Source of the DNA: Sphingomonas sp. ERG5
Lineage (GTDB): Bacteria; Pseudomonadota; Alphaproteobacteria; Sphingomonadales; Sphingomonadaceae
DNA: 64,000 nucleotides
Assembly: GCF_000803065.1 (NCBI RefSeq)
Contig: NZ_JSXI01000016.1
Coordinates: 124,001-188,000 of the forward strand
Direction: 5' to 3'
A program made the position numbers and the translations under genes. The notes beneath the pieces were generated by a model, which had not been told where the DNA came from, searched no databases, and saw only the letters and a list, made by a program, of their open reading frames with translations. Shown here piece after piece: positions 1 to 7,678 of the stretch (the first letter of the stretch is position 1; every line of letters begins with the position of its first letter).

Positions 1-171
1 CTGGTAATGGCTTCGCTGCATCGAGAATTGCTGCTCGAGAAAGGGGCGCCGGGCTTCGTCCGGAATCCCCATCGCTTCGACCTCGGCCCAGCGGATCGCG
101 ACATAGAGACGGCGGAGGAACGGTTCGTCCTCCGCCGTCTCCGGGCGCAACGTGAAGGCTGGCAGTGTCAA
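1..171 (-). CDS. GNAT-family N-acetyltransferase, N-terminal part (runs off the left edge)
   Basis: The minus strand stays open to the window edge and reads FTLRPETAEDEPFLRRLY near its start, followed by an amphipathic stretch ending in MQRSHYQ. This is the beta1-alpha1 start typical of GNAT acyl-CoA-dependent acetyltransferases; the acetyl-CoA loop lies outside the window. The only ATG at the junction with the upstream collar gene runs into a stop after two codons, so I take the in-frame TTG at 171-169, which has GGAA about ten bases upstream. It follows the three collar genes by a few bases and is probably the last gene of their operon. The acceptor substrate is unknown. Confidence 0.6.
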   Translation of the reverse strand, partial: MTLPAFTLRPETAEDEPFLRRLYVAIRWAEVEAMGIPDEARRPFLEQQFSMQRSHYQ

Positions 172-175
172 CGCA

Positions 176-727
176 TCAGTTCCGTGACGGGAAGGCCCCA
201 GAGATGCAGACGCAGACCAGCAGCGGCAGATAAGGCTGCCGGTTTTCATGCGGGCTGGAGCCCCCAGTGATGCCAACCGAGAGCGGGTGCATGATCACCG
301 GCGTGGTCAGCGGCGGTTTGAGATACGGAGCGGAAGGCGTGCCGGCCGGCGAGGAAAGGCGGCTGAGGCTGGTGGCGTTGGTCGGCACGTTGCTCAGGCC
401 CGTGATCGCACTGGGGAACACCTTGTTGTGAACGATGTGGCTATGTGCCGGCATTTCCATCTGGGTCAGCGAGATCCCCTCGCTGCCGATCGATTCCCCG
501 ACGACATAGTTGGACAGGCCTGGGCCTTGTCCCTGGCTGACCGGGCCGCGCCCGGAATAGTTGGGCAGCGCGAAGGTGGTCGTACCGTTGCCGCCATAGT
601 TGGTGCCGAGAAGCGAGAACAGTGCAGCATATTGCTGGATCGGCAATATGTTGCCGTTGCATTGCAACCAGCCGCGCGGGACGAAAGTGAAACCGAAAGC
701 GCGAATTTCGCCGAGAAAACCGTCCAT
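176..727 (-). CDS. Phage tail collar domain protein (microcystin-dependent-protein family), copy 3 of 3
   Basis: A 183-residue protein with the family layout: an N-terminal FLGEIRAFGFTFVPRGW segment, the collar core CNGNILPIQQYAALFSLLGTNYGG, a PAHSH motif near residue 93, a low-complexity middle, and the C-terminal ending FPSRN shared with its two neighbours. Known members are tail-fibre-like proteins of phage origin found in many free-living bacteria; the name comes from a microcystin-responsive cyanobacterial homologue. There is no signal peptide and no other phage gene nearby, so this is not evidently part of a prophage. It is the most diverged of the three copies (GLSNYVVGE replaces the usual middle) and lies 21 bp after the previous one. 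Its molecular function is unknown. Confidence 0.85.
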   Translation of the reverse strand: MDGFLGEIRAFGFTFVPRGWLQCNGNILPIQQYAALFSLLGTNYGGNGTTTFALPNYSGRGPVSQGQGPGLSNYVVGESIGSEGISLTQMEMPAHSHIVHNKVFPSAITGLSNVPTNATSLSRLSSPAGTPSAPYLKPPLTTPVIMHPLSVGITGGSSPHENRQPYLPLLVCVCISGAFPSRN

Positions 728-748
728 GATAAAGCTCCCTGTTCGCCG

Positions 749-1279
749 TCAGTTGCGGCTGGGAAAAATGCCGGCCAGCGCGATGATGTACGTCGCCGCC
801 AGAGTGGGCATGATATTGTCGTGCGGCAGGGTATTGCCTGCGGGCTGCACCGTATCGAGCGCCAGCGTGACGTCGTTGGGCGCGATCCCGGTCGGGTCGA
901 GGTAGAGCAGTTCGCCTTGTTCCGGCTGCGCCAGCAACGCGTTCGATGGCTGGGATATCGTGGCTGGCGTCGCTTGAGCGATCAGGCTGTGCGAATGCGA
1001 CGGAATCTGTGATTCGAGAAGCGTCACCGACTCGCTGCCGGACAGCTGGCCAATGACGTAGGAAGACAGGCCCAGGCCTGTCCCTTGGTTGATCGGGAAA
1101 CGGCCGCGCAGATCGGGTACGGCGAAGGTTGCCTGGCCGTCACCGCCATAAGTCGTGCCGATCAGCGTGTAGAGCGCGCTATAGTTTGAGATCGAGAGCA
1201 GCGCACCATTGCAGAGATGCCAGTTGGCGGGTGCAAAAGTGCCGCCGAACAAGCGGATTTCGCCAAGATAAGGAGTCAT
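749..1279 (-). CDS. Phage tail collar domain protein (microcystin-dependent-protein family), copy 2 of 3
   Basis: 176 residues starting MTPYLGEIRLFGGTFAPANW, then the collar core with CNGALLSISNYSALYTLIGT and TFAVPDLRGRFP, then a PSHSH motif and the ending GIFPSRN. Size and motif order match the neighbouring copies, so these are tandem duplicates that have diverged mainly in the central third. The start ATG has a good ribosome site (CCTCCAGG read on the complementary strand just upstream). Cytoplasmic by sequence (no signal peptide). The usual inference is a tail-fibre-derived structural or adhesive role, but nothing here shows what it binds. Confidence 0.85.
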   Translation of the reverse strand: MTPYLGEIRLFGGTFAPANWHLCNGALLSISNYSALYTLIGTTYGGDGQATFAVPDLRGRFPINQGTGLGLSSYVIGQLSGSESVTLLESQIPSHSHSLIAQATPATISQPSNALLAQPEQGELLYLDPTGIAPNDVTLALDTVQPAGNTLPHDNIMPTLAATYIIALAGIFPSRN

Positions 1280-1317
1280 TTTTTACATCCTCCAGGAGGG
1301 GGCTTTGTCCGACAGGG

Positions 1318-1860
1318 TCAGTTACGCGAAGGGTAGATGCCCGACGTCGAGATACAATAATTGACCGTCAGATAAGGCTGTATGTTACTATGCTGCTGGC
1401 CGCCGCCGACGTTCGAAATGCTGGTACCGGCGAGCGCCACCGAATTGGTGGTGGTCGACGCATAGATCATCTCGTTCGTGCCGCCCGTCACGGATGTCTG
1501 CGCATTGGCGAGATAGTTGTTCGCGGCTGCGTTGACATTCGCATTGGTGCTCGATGCTTTGAGCAAATGATTATGCGCCGGAAGCTGGCTGGTGACGAGC
1601 GTGACATTCTCGACTCCGCCTGGTGCTCCTTCGGGATAATAGGACCCGCCGGGAAGCTGACCCATGCCGAGGACTACGCGTCCGCGCAGATCAGGCAGAG
1701 CGAAGGTCTGAATACCGTTGCCGCCATAGGTTGTGCCGAGCAACGAGAACAATGCCTGGTTCTGTGCGATGCCTAAGATGGCGCCATTGCATAGAGCCCA
1801 GGTCTTCGGCGCCCAGTCCCATGGGAACATACGGATTTCCCCCAAGAAATAATCCGACAT
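1318..1860 (-). CDS. Phage tail collar domain protein (microcystin-dependent-protein family), copy 1 of 3
   Basis: First gene of the collar operon. The 180-residue product begins MSDYFLGEIRMFPWDWAPK, continues with CNGAILGIAQNQALFSLLG, TFALPDLRGRVVLGMG and a PAHNH motif, and ends GIYPSRN. The ATG is preceded by a near-ideal Shine-Dalgarno sequence (AAAGGAGG, about five bases of spacing), stronger than those of the downstream copies, as expected for the leading gene. A perfect 19-bp palindrome lies 34-52 bases upstream of the ATG and may control the whole operon. Family members are usually described as tail-collar or microcystin-dependent proteins; actual function unknown. Confidence 0.87.
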   Translation of the reverse strand: MSDYFLGEIRMFPWDWAPKTWALCNGAILGIAQNQALFSLLGTTYGGNGIQTFALPDLRGRVVLGMGQLPGGSYYPEGAPGGVENVTLVTSQLPAHNHLLKASSTNANVNAAANNYLANAQTSVTGGTNEMIYASTTTNSVALAGTSISNVGGGQQHSNIQPYLTVNYCISTSGIYPSRN

Positions 1861-2285
1861 ATACCCTCCTTTAGAAAGTAAGCTTCGCCATAATCTGAAT
1901 CAGTGATTCAGAATGGGCCGAGCGCTGCGCTACTAAATCAATAAAAAGAACAGGAACGTCGACGCCTTCGGCACCAATGCGGACATGGGCCCGATTGGAT
2001 CCGAAAAAGCCGGTGGTCGTTACCATATACGCGCATCGATTGACGGCCAGTCAAGCGTGATTTGCATTGCTGCACCGCGGCAAATGACATGTTTTTGATC
2101 CAATATGGATTTTGTTTATCGACGTAGAGGCGGAAGGATTTTGGAATCATCGCTCCAGTTCAGGTAGAAACTGTTCGCGATCGGGGCAGAAGGTCGATTT
2201 GTTGTTCCTTTACCATCAGTTTTAGCATTGCCGATTTGCTCATGCTTCGCGTAGGTACGCGTCCAACTGAGTTAAGGGGACGGCA
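1861..2285. other. Divergent intergenic region between the collar operon and the lasso-like locus
   Basis: About 425 bases with lower GC than the flanking genes. It must hold the promoter of the minus-strand collar operon (with the palindrome at 1894-1912) and that of the plus-strand precursor gene at 2286. The stretch around 2085-2120 and 2200-2250 is T-rich and could contain the plus-strand promoter, but I cannot assign -35/-10 boxes with confidence. A 70-codon minus-strand frame here has no family features and looks non-coding. Confidence 0.5.
1894..1912. promoter_or_regulatory. Perfect 19-bp palindrome, probable operator of the collar operon
   Basis: TCTGAATCA and TGATTCAGA flank a single central G, a perfect 9-1-9 inverted repeat. 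It lies 34 bases upstream of the first collar ATG on the minus strand, where it would overlap a promoter. Its length and symmetry suit a dimeric HTH repressor. It is too short-looped to be an RNA hairpin terminator. Confidence 0.55.
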
Positions 2286-2456
2286 ATGGAACAGTCTGAA
2301 CGATTGAGCGGCACCGGCTTGGACGTGGGCGAACCGGATATGCGTAAATCCTGGCAGACGCCGGCCGTGATCGCGCCCGCCGAGGTCAAGGAAGAAACCG
2401 GTTTTAACCCCGGCCCCTCCGGCGACAATTATCTCTCTTCCAACGCGGTAAGTTAG
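2286..2456 (+). CDS. Candidate lasso-peptide precursor (56 residues)
   Basis: A short frame with a strong ribosome site (AAGGGGA, five bases before the ATG), ending 31 bp before a lasso-cyclase-like gene. The leader contains W23-x-x-P26-x-V28 and T38. Counting a core that starts at F40, these fall at -17, -14, -12 and -2, which is the spacing of the Y/W-x-x-P-x-L recognition motif and the near-universal penultimate Thr of lasso leaders. The predicted core is FNPGPSGDNYLSSNAVS, with D47 at core position 8 available for a lactam with the F1 amine; the tail is 9 residues and ends in Ser. An alternative register starting at G39 would give a G1-D9 ring but puts Thr at -1. Function as an actual lasso peptide is inferred. 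Confidence 0.68.
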   Translation: MEQSERLSGTGLDVGEPDMRKSWQTPAVIAPAEVKEETGFNPGPSGDNYLSSNAVS

Positions 2457-2487
2457 CGCTGTGTCGATTGGAGCGTTGTTTTCGTGA

Positions 2488-4395
2488 ATGGGTGAATTTG
2501 CTGGTGTCGTCCGGCTCGACAGCGGCCCGATCGATCGGGCGACCTGCGACAGGCTGGGCCAGGGACTTGCCGGCCAGGCAAGGGCAACACTCTGGCGCGG
2601 CGGCGCTAGCGCAATTGCCGAGCGCGGGGCTCTGCGATGTTTATCGCCTCTCCCGCCCCAGATGGTGGAACAGTCTTCGGGTGCGGTGCTTGTCGCCGAT
2701 GTCAGGCTCGACGAACGAGATGATACGATGCGAGCGCTCGGGATGGCGCCCGCGTGCAGGCCTGACGATCTTGCGATACTCGCCGCTGCCTGTGAGCGGT
2801 GGGGCGACAATGCTGCGGCTCGGCTATTTGGCGACTTCGCCTTTGCGCTTTGGGATGAGCGATCAGGCCGGCTGACATTGGCGCGCGATGCGATCGGCAT
2901 GCGCATGCTGTACTATTTCGTCGACCGCGACATGGTCGTATTCGCAACCACCCTGCGCAAGATGCTCGCGTTGCCCCAGGTGCCGCGCGATCTCGACGAA
3001 CTCGCGATTGGCAATTTCATTACCCAGACACAGGGAGACGTCGAACGCACACTCTATCGTCAAATCCACCGGGTGCCGCCTGGCGGCACGGTGGTTATCG
3101 AACGGGGGGTGGTGCAGGTCGATCGCTATTGGACACCGCGATCGATCGCGCCTGTGCGTTATACCCACGATGAAGATTATGTCGACGCCGCGCGTGAACT
3201 GCTGGATCGCGCAGTTGCGAGCCGGCTTCCATCCGATGGCGGTGTGGCCGCGATGTTGTCCGGTGGATTCGATTCGACCGCGGTGGTCGGCACTGCGGCG
3301 CGATTGCTGGGCGATCGACGGATCAGCGCGTTTACGCGCATCCCCGGTGCGGCGCATCCTTATGATGCGCTCGACGAGGCGGGATTGGCGCGGCAACTGG
3401 CTGGCGGGCATGCCAATATCGACTGGATGACGATCGATGATGATATCCAGTTACCGCGCGATCGTGAGCCAGAGCTGGAATCGCCCATCCTCTGCATGCC
3501 GCGCACCGGTGCTTTCAATCCGACCTGGTTTCGGCCATTGCTGGACGCCGTGGAGCAGGCCGGTGCACGCGTCCTGCTTGATGGTGGGATGGGGAACATG
3601 ACCCTGTCATGGACTGGGAGGCCCCCCTATGCTGACCATGTGCGGCACGGCCGGCTGATCGCCGCCGCGCGCGTGGTGATGGATACGCGACGCGCCCAGC
3701 GACGCTCGTTCTCCGAAATCCTGCGCAAGGATGTAATACCCGTGCTTGAGCCCCGGTCGCTGCGGCTCTGGCGTTGGAGGCTGCATGACGGGGGTGAAGC
3801 CGCGATGCTTCGCCACTGCGCCGTAGCCGCTGACTTTCTCGAGAGCCTCGATTTCGAGCGGCACGCCCGCGCGCTCGACCAGGAGCTGCCGTTCGAGTTG
3901 ACAGGGGACATCCGCGCCTGGCGGATGAAGTTTATCCAGGCGCAGTACCCGCGCGATGTGATGGCAGGAAATCGCCACAGCTTTTCCTTCGATCAGCGCG
4001 ACCCGATGTCCGACCGGCGGCTTGCCGAATTCTCGCTCGGCGTGCCGAATGCGCAATTCTTTCATAAGGGCGAGACACGCTGGCTGGCGCGCCGTGTTCT
4101 CGCCGATCGTGTGCCTCGTGACGTGCTGATCGAACACCGCCAGGGGCGGCAATGTCCCGAATGGCATCATATCGCGAAACGGCGTCGCGATGCGATGGCA
4201 GTCTCGATCGAGCGAATCGAACGCTCGCCGCTTGCGTCTCGCGTCATCGACGTTCCCCGGTTGAAAAGCCTGCTCGACACATTTCCCGAGGATGCCGCGA
4301 CGGCAATGAAAAGCAGCGTCGAACATGGCCCCATGCTCCTGCGCGGCATTCAGATGGGCAGCTTTCTGCGCTGGCACGAAGGCGGCAACGACTGA
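2488..4395 (+). CDS. Asparagine-synthetase-like lasso peptide macrolactam synthetase (C protein)
   Basis: 635 residues with the two-domain layout of class B asparagine synthetases: an N-terminal Ntn-like domain (about 1-190; LFGDFAFALWDERSG and LTLARDAIGMRMLYYF are recognisable) and a C-terminal AMP-forming synthetase domain with the PP-loop SGGFDST beginning at residue 258. The protein starts MGEF, so the Cys2 nucleophile needed for glutamine hydrolysis is absent; that is the state expected in lasso cyclases, which adenylate an Asp/Glu side chain and close the ring with the N-terminal amine. The small precursor gene directly upstream supports this reading. The ribosome site is weak, suggesting coupling with the precursor. 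No B-type peptidase follows. A diverged amidotransferase of other function cannot be excluded. Confidence 0.75.
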   Translation: MGEFAGVVRLDSGPIDRATCDRLGQGLAGQARATLWRGGASAIAERGALRCLSPLPPQMVEQSSGAVLVADVRLDERDDTMRALGMAPACRPDDLAILAAACERWGDNAAARLFGDFAFALWDERSGRLTLARDAIGMRMLYYFVDRDMVVFATTLRKMLALPQVPRDLDELAIGNFITQTQGDVERTLYRQIHRVPPGGTVVIERGVVQVDRYWTPRSIAPVRYTHDEDYVDAARELLDRAVASRLPSDGGVAAMLSGGFDSTAVVGTAARLLGDRRISAFTRIPGAAHPYDALDEAGLARQLAGGHANIDWMTIDDDIQLPRDREPELESPILCMPRTGAFNPTWFRPLLDAVEQAGARVLLDGGMGNMTLSWTGRPPYADHVRHGRLIAAARVVMDTRRAQRRSFSEILRKDVIPVLEPRSLRLWRWRLHDGGEAAMLRHCAVAADFLESLDFERHARALDQELPFELTGDIRAWRMKFIQAQYPRDVMAGNRHSFSFDQRDPMSDRRLAEFSLGVPNAQFFHKGETRWLARRVLADRVPRDVLIEHRQGRQCPEWHHIAKRRRDAMAVSIERIERSPLASRVIDVPRLKSLLDTFPEDAATAMKSSVEHGPMLLRGIQMGSFLRWHEGGND

Positions 4396-4403
4396 CAGGT
4401 CGC

Positions 4404-6110
4404 TTATGCGGTGACTTGACCCAATTCGACCCGCACCACCCGGTCGCAAAACGCCATGCTCTCGGCACGGTGCGAGATCATCAGGATCGTCGGCCGTGGA
4501 TCGAGCGCGGCGAGTCGGGCGAGCAAGGCTGCCTCGCCCTCGGCATCGATCGCATTGGCGGCTTCGTCGAGGACCAGCAGGCGCGGGATACGCAACAGAG
4601 CGCGAGCCAAAGCGAGGCGTTGCCGCTCGCCACCCGACAGCATCGTCCCGCGTTCGCCGATCACCGTATCCAGTCCCTGTTCGAGCCGCGCGACCAAGCC
4701 CTGCGCGCCCGCCAGATCAAGCGCGCGGGCCATCGCCTCGTCGCTGATCGCGGGGTCGCCCCAGCTGAGATTGCGCCGCACGCTGTCATGGAACAGGAAA
4801 CCATCCTGCGGGACATAAGCGACACTGTCGCGCCAGCCGGCACGGCGTGCGGTGTCGAGCGTCGCTCCGCCGACCAGCATTTCCCCCGATTGCGGCACGA
4901 GCAGCCCGATCATCATGTCGATCAGCGTCGTCTTGCCCGCGCCCGACGGACCGCTGATACCGACAAAGCTGCCCGGCGCGATCGTCAGGCTCGCCTGCTT
5001 CACGCCGCCGCCGCCGGGATGGAGGAAGGCGACATTGCGCAATTCCATGCCGCCGGCGGGCGGAGCAATTGGTGGGGGTGAGGGGGCCTCGTCGCGGCCG
5101 AGGTCGATCTCCAGCTGGCGGATCGCCTCGAAGCTGGGCAGTCCGAAGAAGAAGTTCTGCGCCGCCGCCTGGATCTGCTGCGCGGGCCCGCTCATGCGCG
5201 CGAAGATCAACACCAGCGCGATCAGCACCGCCGGCTGGATGTGCAGAGCAACCCCGGCCAGCACCACGGCGGCACCCGCCAACGATGAGCCGATCCCGAA
5301 ACCGGCGCGACTGCGCGCCTGGCGTTGCTGAAAGGTCAGCTGGCGCTGGCGTAACTGGGTCTGGATCGTCTCGAATTCGGTGACGAAGCGACCCTGGCCG
5401 TTTTGCGCCGCCGCTGCTTTCAGTCCCCCGAGAAAACCACTCGCGCTGCCCATCAAAGCCTGGCTCTGGCGCACCACATCGCTGCCCAGGTCGCGCGAGC
5501 GGCCATGCGACATCAGGACCACGCCGCCGCCAATCACCAGCAGGACGATCGCGCCGGCCGCAAAACCCGGCGCGAGGGTGAAGGCGAGCGCGCCCTGGAC
5601 AAGCAGCAGGACGACCGCGACCACGCCCTGGATCATGAACTGCGCGCTGGAACCGATCCGCTGCATCTCGGTGCCGAGCAGATTGGTGATGCGGGCATGG
5701 CGCAGGGTCACGATCCGGCTCCATGGCGCGGTGGCGAGCGTGCGCAGCACCTGGTTGCGCTGTTGTTCGACAAAGCCGGTCTGCAACTTGCCGAGCGTCA
5801 CGTCGCGCACATAAAGCGTTCCGGCGCGGATCAGAGCGACGCACACGAATGCGGCCAGTAGTACGGCGAGTTGTGCGACCGGCGTGGTGGCGCCGAGCGC
5901 GGTCAACGTCTCGCCGATCCATATACGCCACGGATCGCCGCTCCCTGGCGAGACGACGACGCTGAGGATCGGGATCAGCAGCAGTACGCTGACCCCGTCA
6001 AGCAGCGCGCCCGACCCGACCAGTCCTGCCGCCAGCCAGACCCGCCAGCGCGCATAGCCGCCGAATGCCGCCGCGAAAGAAGCAGCCGATCTCCATGGCC
6101 CGGATCTCAC
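4404..6110 (-). CDS. ABC transporter, fused permease-ATPase (probable peptide exporter of the lasso-like locus)
   Basis: 568 residues from a GTG start that overlaps the stop of a 29-codon frame (GTGA). The N-terminal half holds the six-helix exporter domain (hydrophobic stretches such as LLDGVSVLLLIPILSVVV), the C-terminal part a complete nucleotide-binding domain: Walker A GPSGAGKTT, Q-loop VAYVPQDGFLF, signature MLSGGERQRLALARALL, Walker B LLVLDEAANAID and H-loop ISHR. It is a half-transporter that would act as a homodimer, like McjD-type exporters. It converges on the cyclase gene with only 8 bp between stops, so it is transcribed separately. The upstream extension of the open frame is noise. 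Substrate inferred from context only. Confidence 0.85.
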   Translation of the reverse strand: MRSGPWRSAASFAAAFGGYARWRVWLAAGLVGSGALLDGVSVLLLIPILSVVVSPGSGDPWRIWIGETLTALGATTPVAQLAVLLAAFVCVALIRAGTLYVRDVTLGKLQTGFVEQQRNQVLRTLATAPWSRIVTLRHARITNLLGTEMQRIGSSAQFMIQGVVAVVLLLVQGALAFTLAPGFAAGAIVLLVIGGGVVLMSHGRSRDLGSDVVRQSQALMGSASGFLGGLKAAAAQNGQGRFVTEFETIQTQLRQRQLTFQQRQARSRAGFGIGSSLAGAAVVLAGVALHIQPAVLIALVLIFARMSGPAQQIQAAAQNFFFGLPSFEAIRQLEIDLGRDEAPSPPPIAPPAGGMELRNVAFLHPGGGGVKQASLTIAPGSFVGISGPSGAGKTTLIDMMIGLLVPQSGEMLVGGATLDTARRAGWRDSVAYVPQDGFLFHDSVRRNLSWGDPAISDEAMARALDLAGAQGLVARLEQGLDTVIGERGTMLSGGERQRLALARALLRIPRLLVLDEAANAIDAEGEAALLARLAALDPRPTILMISHRAESMAFCDRVVRVELGQVTA

Positions 6111-6196
6111 GCCGCCAGCAACGCGCTCAATCGATGTTGGCGCGCCAACGCCCTCATCCGCAGCCTGTCGGCAATGTCCCCCGGCATATCGCTCAT
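6107..6196 (-). CDS. 29-codon frame overlapping the ABC transporter start; leader peptide or gene remnant
   Basis: ATG to TGA, 29 residues, ending in the GTGA that starts the ABC transporter gene. It begins MSDMPGDIADRLRMRALARQ and has a G-rich upstream stretch (GGGGCTGGGGCGGA) that could serve as ribosome site. The Arg/Leu-rich sequence with LARQHRLSALLAA resembles the opening of the uncharacterised nucleotidyltransferases that accompany some lasso clusters, but at this length the likeness is weak. It could be a translation-coupling leader or what is left of a deleted tailoring gene. Confidence 0.3.
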   Translation of the reverse strand: MSDMPGDIADRLRMRALARQHRLSALLAA

Positions 6197-6468
6197 TCCG
6201 CCCCAGCCCCTCTGCTATGCCGCTGGTATAGGGCCGTCGTTGCGCCGCGCCAATCGTTGCGCCCACATCCGGACATTGCTGCGCTGCAACAAATAATTCT
6301 GGTTTGTTTCCGCTACTTATCGTTTTGGTTCTATCCGCCACTTGCAAAGCATTCGCAGGGGCCGCACCATCGATGCCGGAATGAGACCGAGCAAGGGCGC
6401 GCAGACGCCGGCCGTCATCCCGGGGAGATCGGCGGACCTGAGCGATAGGGCAGGGGGAGCGAGCAGCG

Positions 6469-7674
6469 ATGATCGATAACCAGAACTGGTTGCACGGCAT
6501 GGCAAGCGGCCTTGCACTGTTGCTGGTTTCCGCATGTTCCGGCGCAAAGCCGCCCCCCGGCCCGCCAGTGGCGCAAGTGACCGTCGCGGTCCCGCTGCAG
6601 CGCGACGTGGTCGATTGGGACGAATATGTCGGCCGGTTCGAGGCAATCCAGGACGTTGAATTGCGTCCGCGTGTCTCGGGCACGATCGATCGCGTGCTGT
6701 TTACCGATGGCCAGGGTGTCGGCCAGGGCCAGCCGCTCTTCACCATCGATCCGCGTCCGTATCGCGCCGCGCTCGGCCAGGCGCAGGCCGCGTCGGCCAA
6801 GGCCGCGGCATCGCTTGCCAATGCGCGTTCGGAACTGGCGCGGGCGCAGAAGCTGCTCGACGTGCAAGCGATCTCGAAGGAAGAGTTCGAAACCAAACAG
6901 GCGGCGGTTCGAACCTCGGGCGCTGACCTTGCCGCGGCGCAGGCGTCGGTCAGCAATGCGCAACTCAATCTGGGGTTCACCACGGTGCGTTCGCCGATTT
7001 CGGGCCGCGTGTCCGACCGTCGCGTCTCGAGCGGCAATTTCGCGACGGAGGGGCAGACGATCCTGACGCGGGTGGTTTCGACCAACCCGATCTGGTTCTC
7101 GTTCGAAGGTGCGGAGAGCTTCTACCTCAAATATCTCCGCCAGGATCGCACCGGCGAGCGCGGGTCGTCGCGCAACACGCCCAATCCGGTCCATGTCCAG
7201 CTCGCCGACGAGAGCGGGTATCGCTGGCGCGGGCATATGGATTTCCTCGACAATGCGATCGATCAGAACTCCGGCACGATCCGCGCTCATGCGATCATCC
7301 CCAATCCCGACGGCTTCCTGACACCCGGCATGTTCGGTCGTGCGCGCCTGCTCGGATCGGGCACGTACAAGGCGATGCTGGTTCCCGACGAAGCGATCAC
7401 CACCGATCAGACGCGCAAGCTGGTCTATGTCGTCGGCAAGGACGGCAAGGCGACGCCGCGCCCGGTAGAAACAGGGCCGCAAGTCGAAGGGCTCCGCGTG
7501 ATCAAGAAGGGGCTGGCCGCCACCGACCAGGTGGTGGTCGAGGGGCTGACCACGCTGCAACCCGGAGCGTCGGTCAAGGCGCATCTGATCAAGATGCAGC
7601 CACGCGCGGCCAACACGTCGCCGACCTCGCAACCGGATACGGCGCCGCCGCCGTCCGAAGCCACGGCGCGCTGA
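6469..7674 (+). CDS. RND efflux periplasmic adaptor (membrane fusion) lipoprotein
   Basis: 401 residues. A lipoprotein signal ends LLLVSAC with Cys22 as the likely acylation site, followed by a Pro-rich linker. Then come the adaptor domains in order: barrel-sandwich half (VDWDEYVGRFEAIQDVELRPRVSG), a coiled-coil hairpin rich in Ala/Gln (about 100-160), the second lipoyl half (STVRSPISGRVSDR region), and beta-barrel and membrane-proximal parts with GMFGRARL. This is the MexE/AcrA family, bridging inner-membrane pump and outer-membrane channel. SD AGGGGGAG precedes the ATG. It is the first gene of a three-gene operon. The substrate range is not predictable. Confidence 0.93.
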   Translation: MIDNQNWLHGMASGLALLLVSACSGAKPPPGPPVAQVTVAVPLQRDVVDWDEYVGRFEAIQDVELRPRVSGTIDRVLFTDGQGVGQGQPLFTIDPRPYRAALGQAQAASAKAAASLANARSELARAQKLLDVQAISKEEFETKQAAVRTSGADLAAAQASVSNAQLNLGFTTVRSPISGRVSDRRVSSGNFATEGQTILTRVVSTNPIWFSFEGAESFYLKYLRQDRTGERGSSRNTPNPVHVQLADESGYRWRGHMDFLDNAIDQNSGTIRAHAIIPNPDGFLTPGMFGRARLLGSGTYKAMLVPDEAITTDQTRKLVYVVGKDGKATPRPVETGPQVEGLRVIKKGLAATDQVVVEGLTTLQPGASVKAHLIKMQPRAANTSPTSQPDTAPPPSEATAR

Positions 7675-7678
7675 TCCT

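Noticed and set aside
176-1860. Collar genes as part of a prophage
   Set aside because: No capsid, baseplate, lysis or integrase genes in the visible flanks; a prophage end left of the window cannot be excluded.
1938-2150. 70-codon minus-strand frame between collar and lasso-like genes
   Set aside because: No ribosome site, no family features, and an Arg/Ser-rich end typical of chance reading.
6111-7085. Long N-terminal extension of the ABC transporter frame
   Set aside because: It runs antisense through the efflux adaptor gene, shows no domain and is far from a ribosome site; the GTG at 6110 gives a normal-length exporter.
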